A DNA stretch of 5,574 nt from an uncultured Dokdonella sp. (GTDB taxonomy: Bacteria; Pseudomonadota; Gammaproteobacteria; Xanthomonadales; Rhodanobacteraceae), in the NCBI GenBank assembly GCA_934526015.1, contig CAKSZY010000055.1, positions 1-5,574 on the forward strand, given 5' to 3'. Under the pieces are notes generated by a model. The model did not search any database and was not told where the DNA came from. It saw only the letters and a list, made by a program, of their open reading frames with translations. Position 1 is the first letter of the stretch. Every line of letters starts with the position of its first letter. The translations under genes were made by a program, and so were the position numbers. Below, one piece after another: positions 5,507 to 5,574 of the stretch.

Positions 5507-5574
5507 AAGGCTGGCGCTGTCGCAAGAATGAAAGCTGCACTTCAGAGTAATCGCATGCCTGTCCCTTCTCCCCG

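Larger units (their letters stand above)
5381..5574. repeat. Tandem array of hairpin-forming intergenic repeats, at least three units, period 85-86 bp
   Basis: Units begin with CGCATGC at 5381, 5467 and 5552 (spacing 86 and 85). Each continues with GTCCCTTCTCCCCG, except that unit 2 has a small change just before it. The third unit is cut by the window edge. After the hairpin, units 1 and 2 share GGAAGGCTGGCG and then GTCGCAAG, followed by ATG and AAG, while the last 16 or so bases of each unit diverge. The core is therefore about 70 bp with a variable spacer. Palindromes of the CTTCTCCCC...GGGGAGAAG type are common dispersed elements between genes in several proteobacterial groups. They may stabilise or stop transcripts, bind proteins, or simply be non-autonomous repeats. 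Here they lie just downstream of the TPR-PEBP operon. Confidence 0.85.

Noticed and set aside
5163..5540. Open frames over the downstream region and hairpin repeats on both strands
   Set aside because: They are translations of the repeat palindromes (SPSPRGEG-type peptides), have no ribosome binding sites, and overlap the PEBP end or each other.

Overview
The window reads as chromosomal DNA of a high-GC gammaproteobacterium, most likely in the order Xanthomonadales (Lysobacteraceae or Rhodanobacteraceae type). The grounds are strong G/C third-position codon use from about 790 to 5185, a TPR protein with a sulfotransferase-like C-terminus, an intergenic array of CTTCTCCCC/GGGGAGAAG palindromes, and what looks like a piece of a chromosomal integron. 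No rRNA, tRNA, CRISPR or transposase gene is visible. The taxonomic guess rests on gene style only.

Layout. (1) Bases 1-458, minus strand: one integron-type gene cassette of visibly lower GC (two sampled lines near 49%). GTTAGGC stands 26 nt before a 104-codon gene of unknown function, and GCCTAAC follows its stop codon after one base. No integrase gene is in the window. (2) Bases 459-791: a gene-poor scar between the cassette and the conserved chromosome, holding a short open fragment without a start codon. (3) Bases 792-2267, minus: a 491-aa AAA+ ATPase of the Ycf46-like type with intact Walker A, Walker B, sensor and arginine-finger motifs. (4) Bases 2268-2420: a divergent spacer with two perfect palindromes and a possible promoter for the rightward genes. 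(5) Bases 2421-4529, plus: a 702-aa TPR protein with a degenerate sulfotransferase-like domain. Only 23 bp later comes (6), bases 4553-5185, plus: a 210-aa PEBP (YbhB/YbcL, Raf-kinase-inhibitor-like) protein, probably in the same operon. (7) Bases 5186-5574: non-coding, ending in a tandem array (period 85-86 bp) of stable hairpin repeats that runs off the right edge.

Working together: the TPR and PEBP genes are probably co-transcribed and the ATPase is divergent. Nothing in the sequence shows that the three share a pathway. The cassette gene has the same orientation as the ATPase, so read-through from the ATPase could express it, since no integron promoter can be identified. The least explained items are the cassette protein, the cassette/chromosome junction, and the loss of cofactor-binding residues in the sulfotransferase-like domain.
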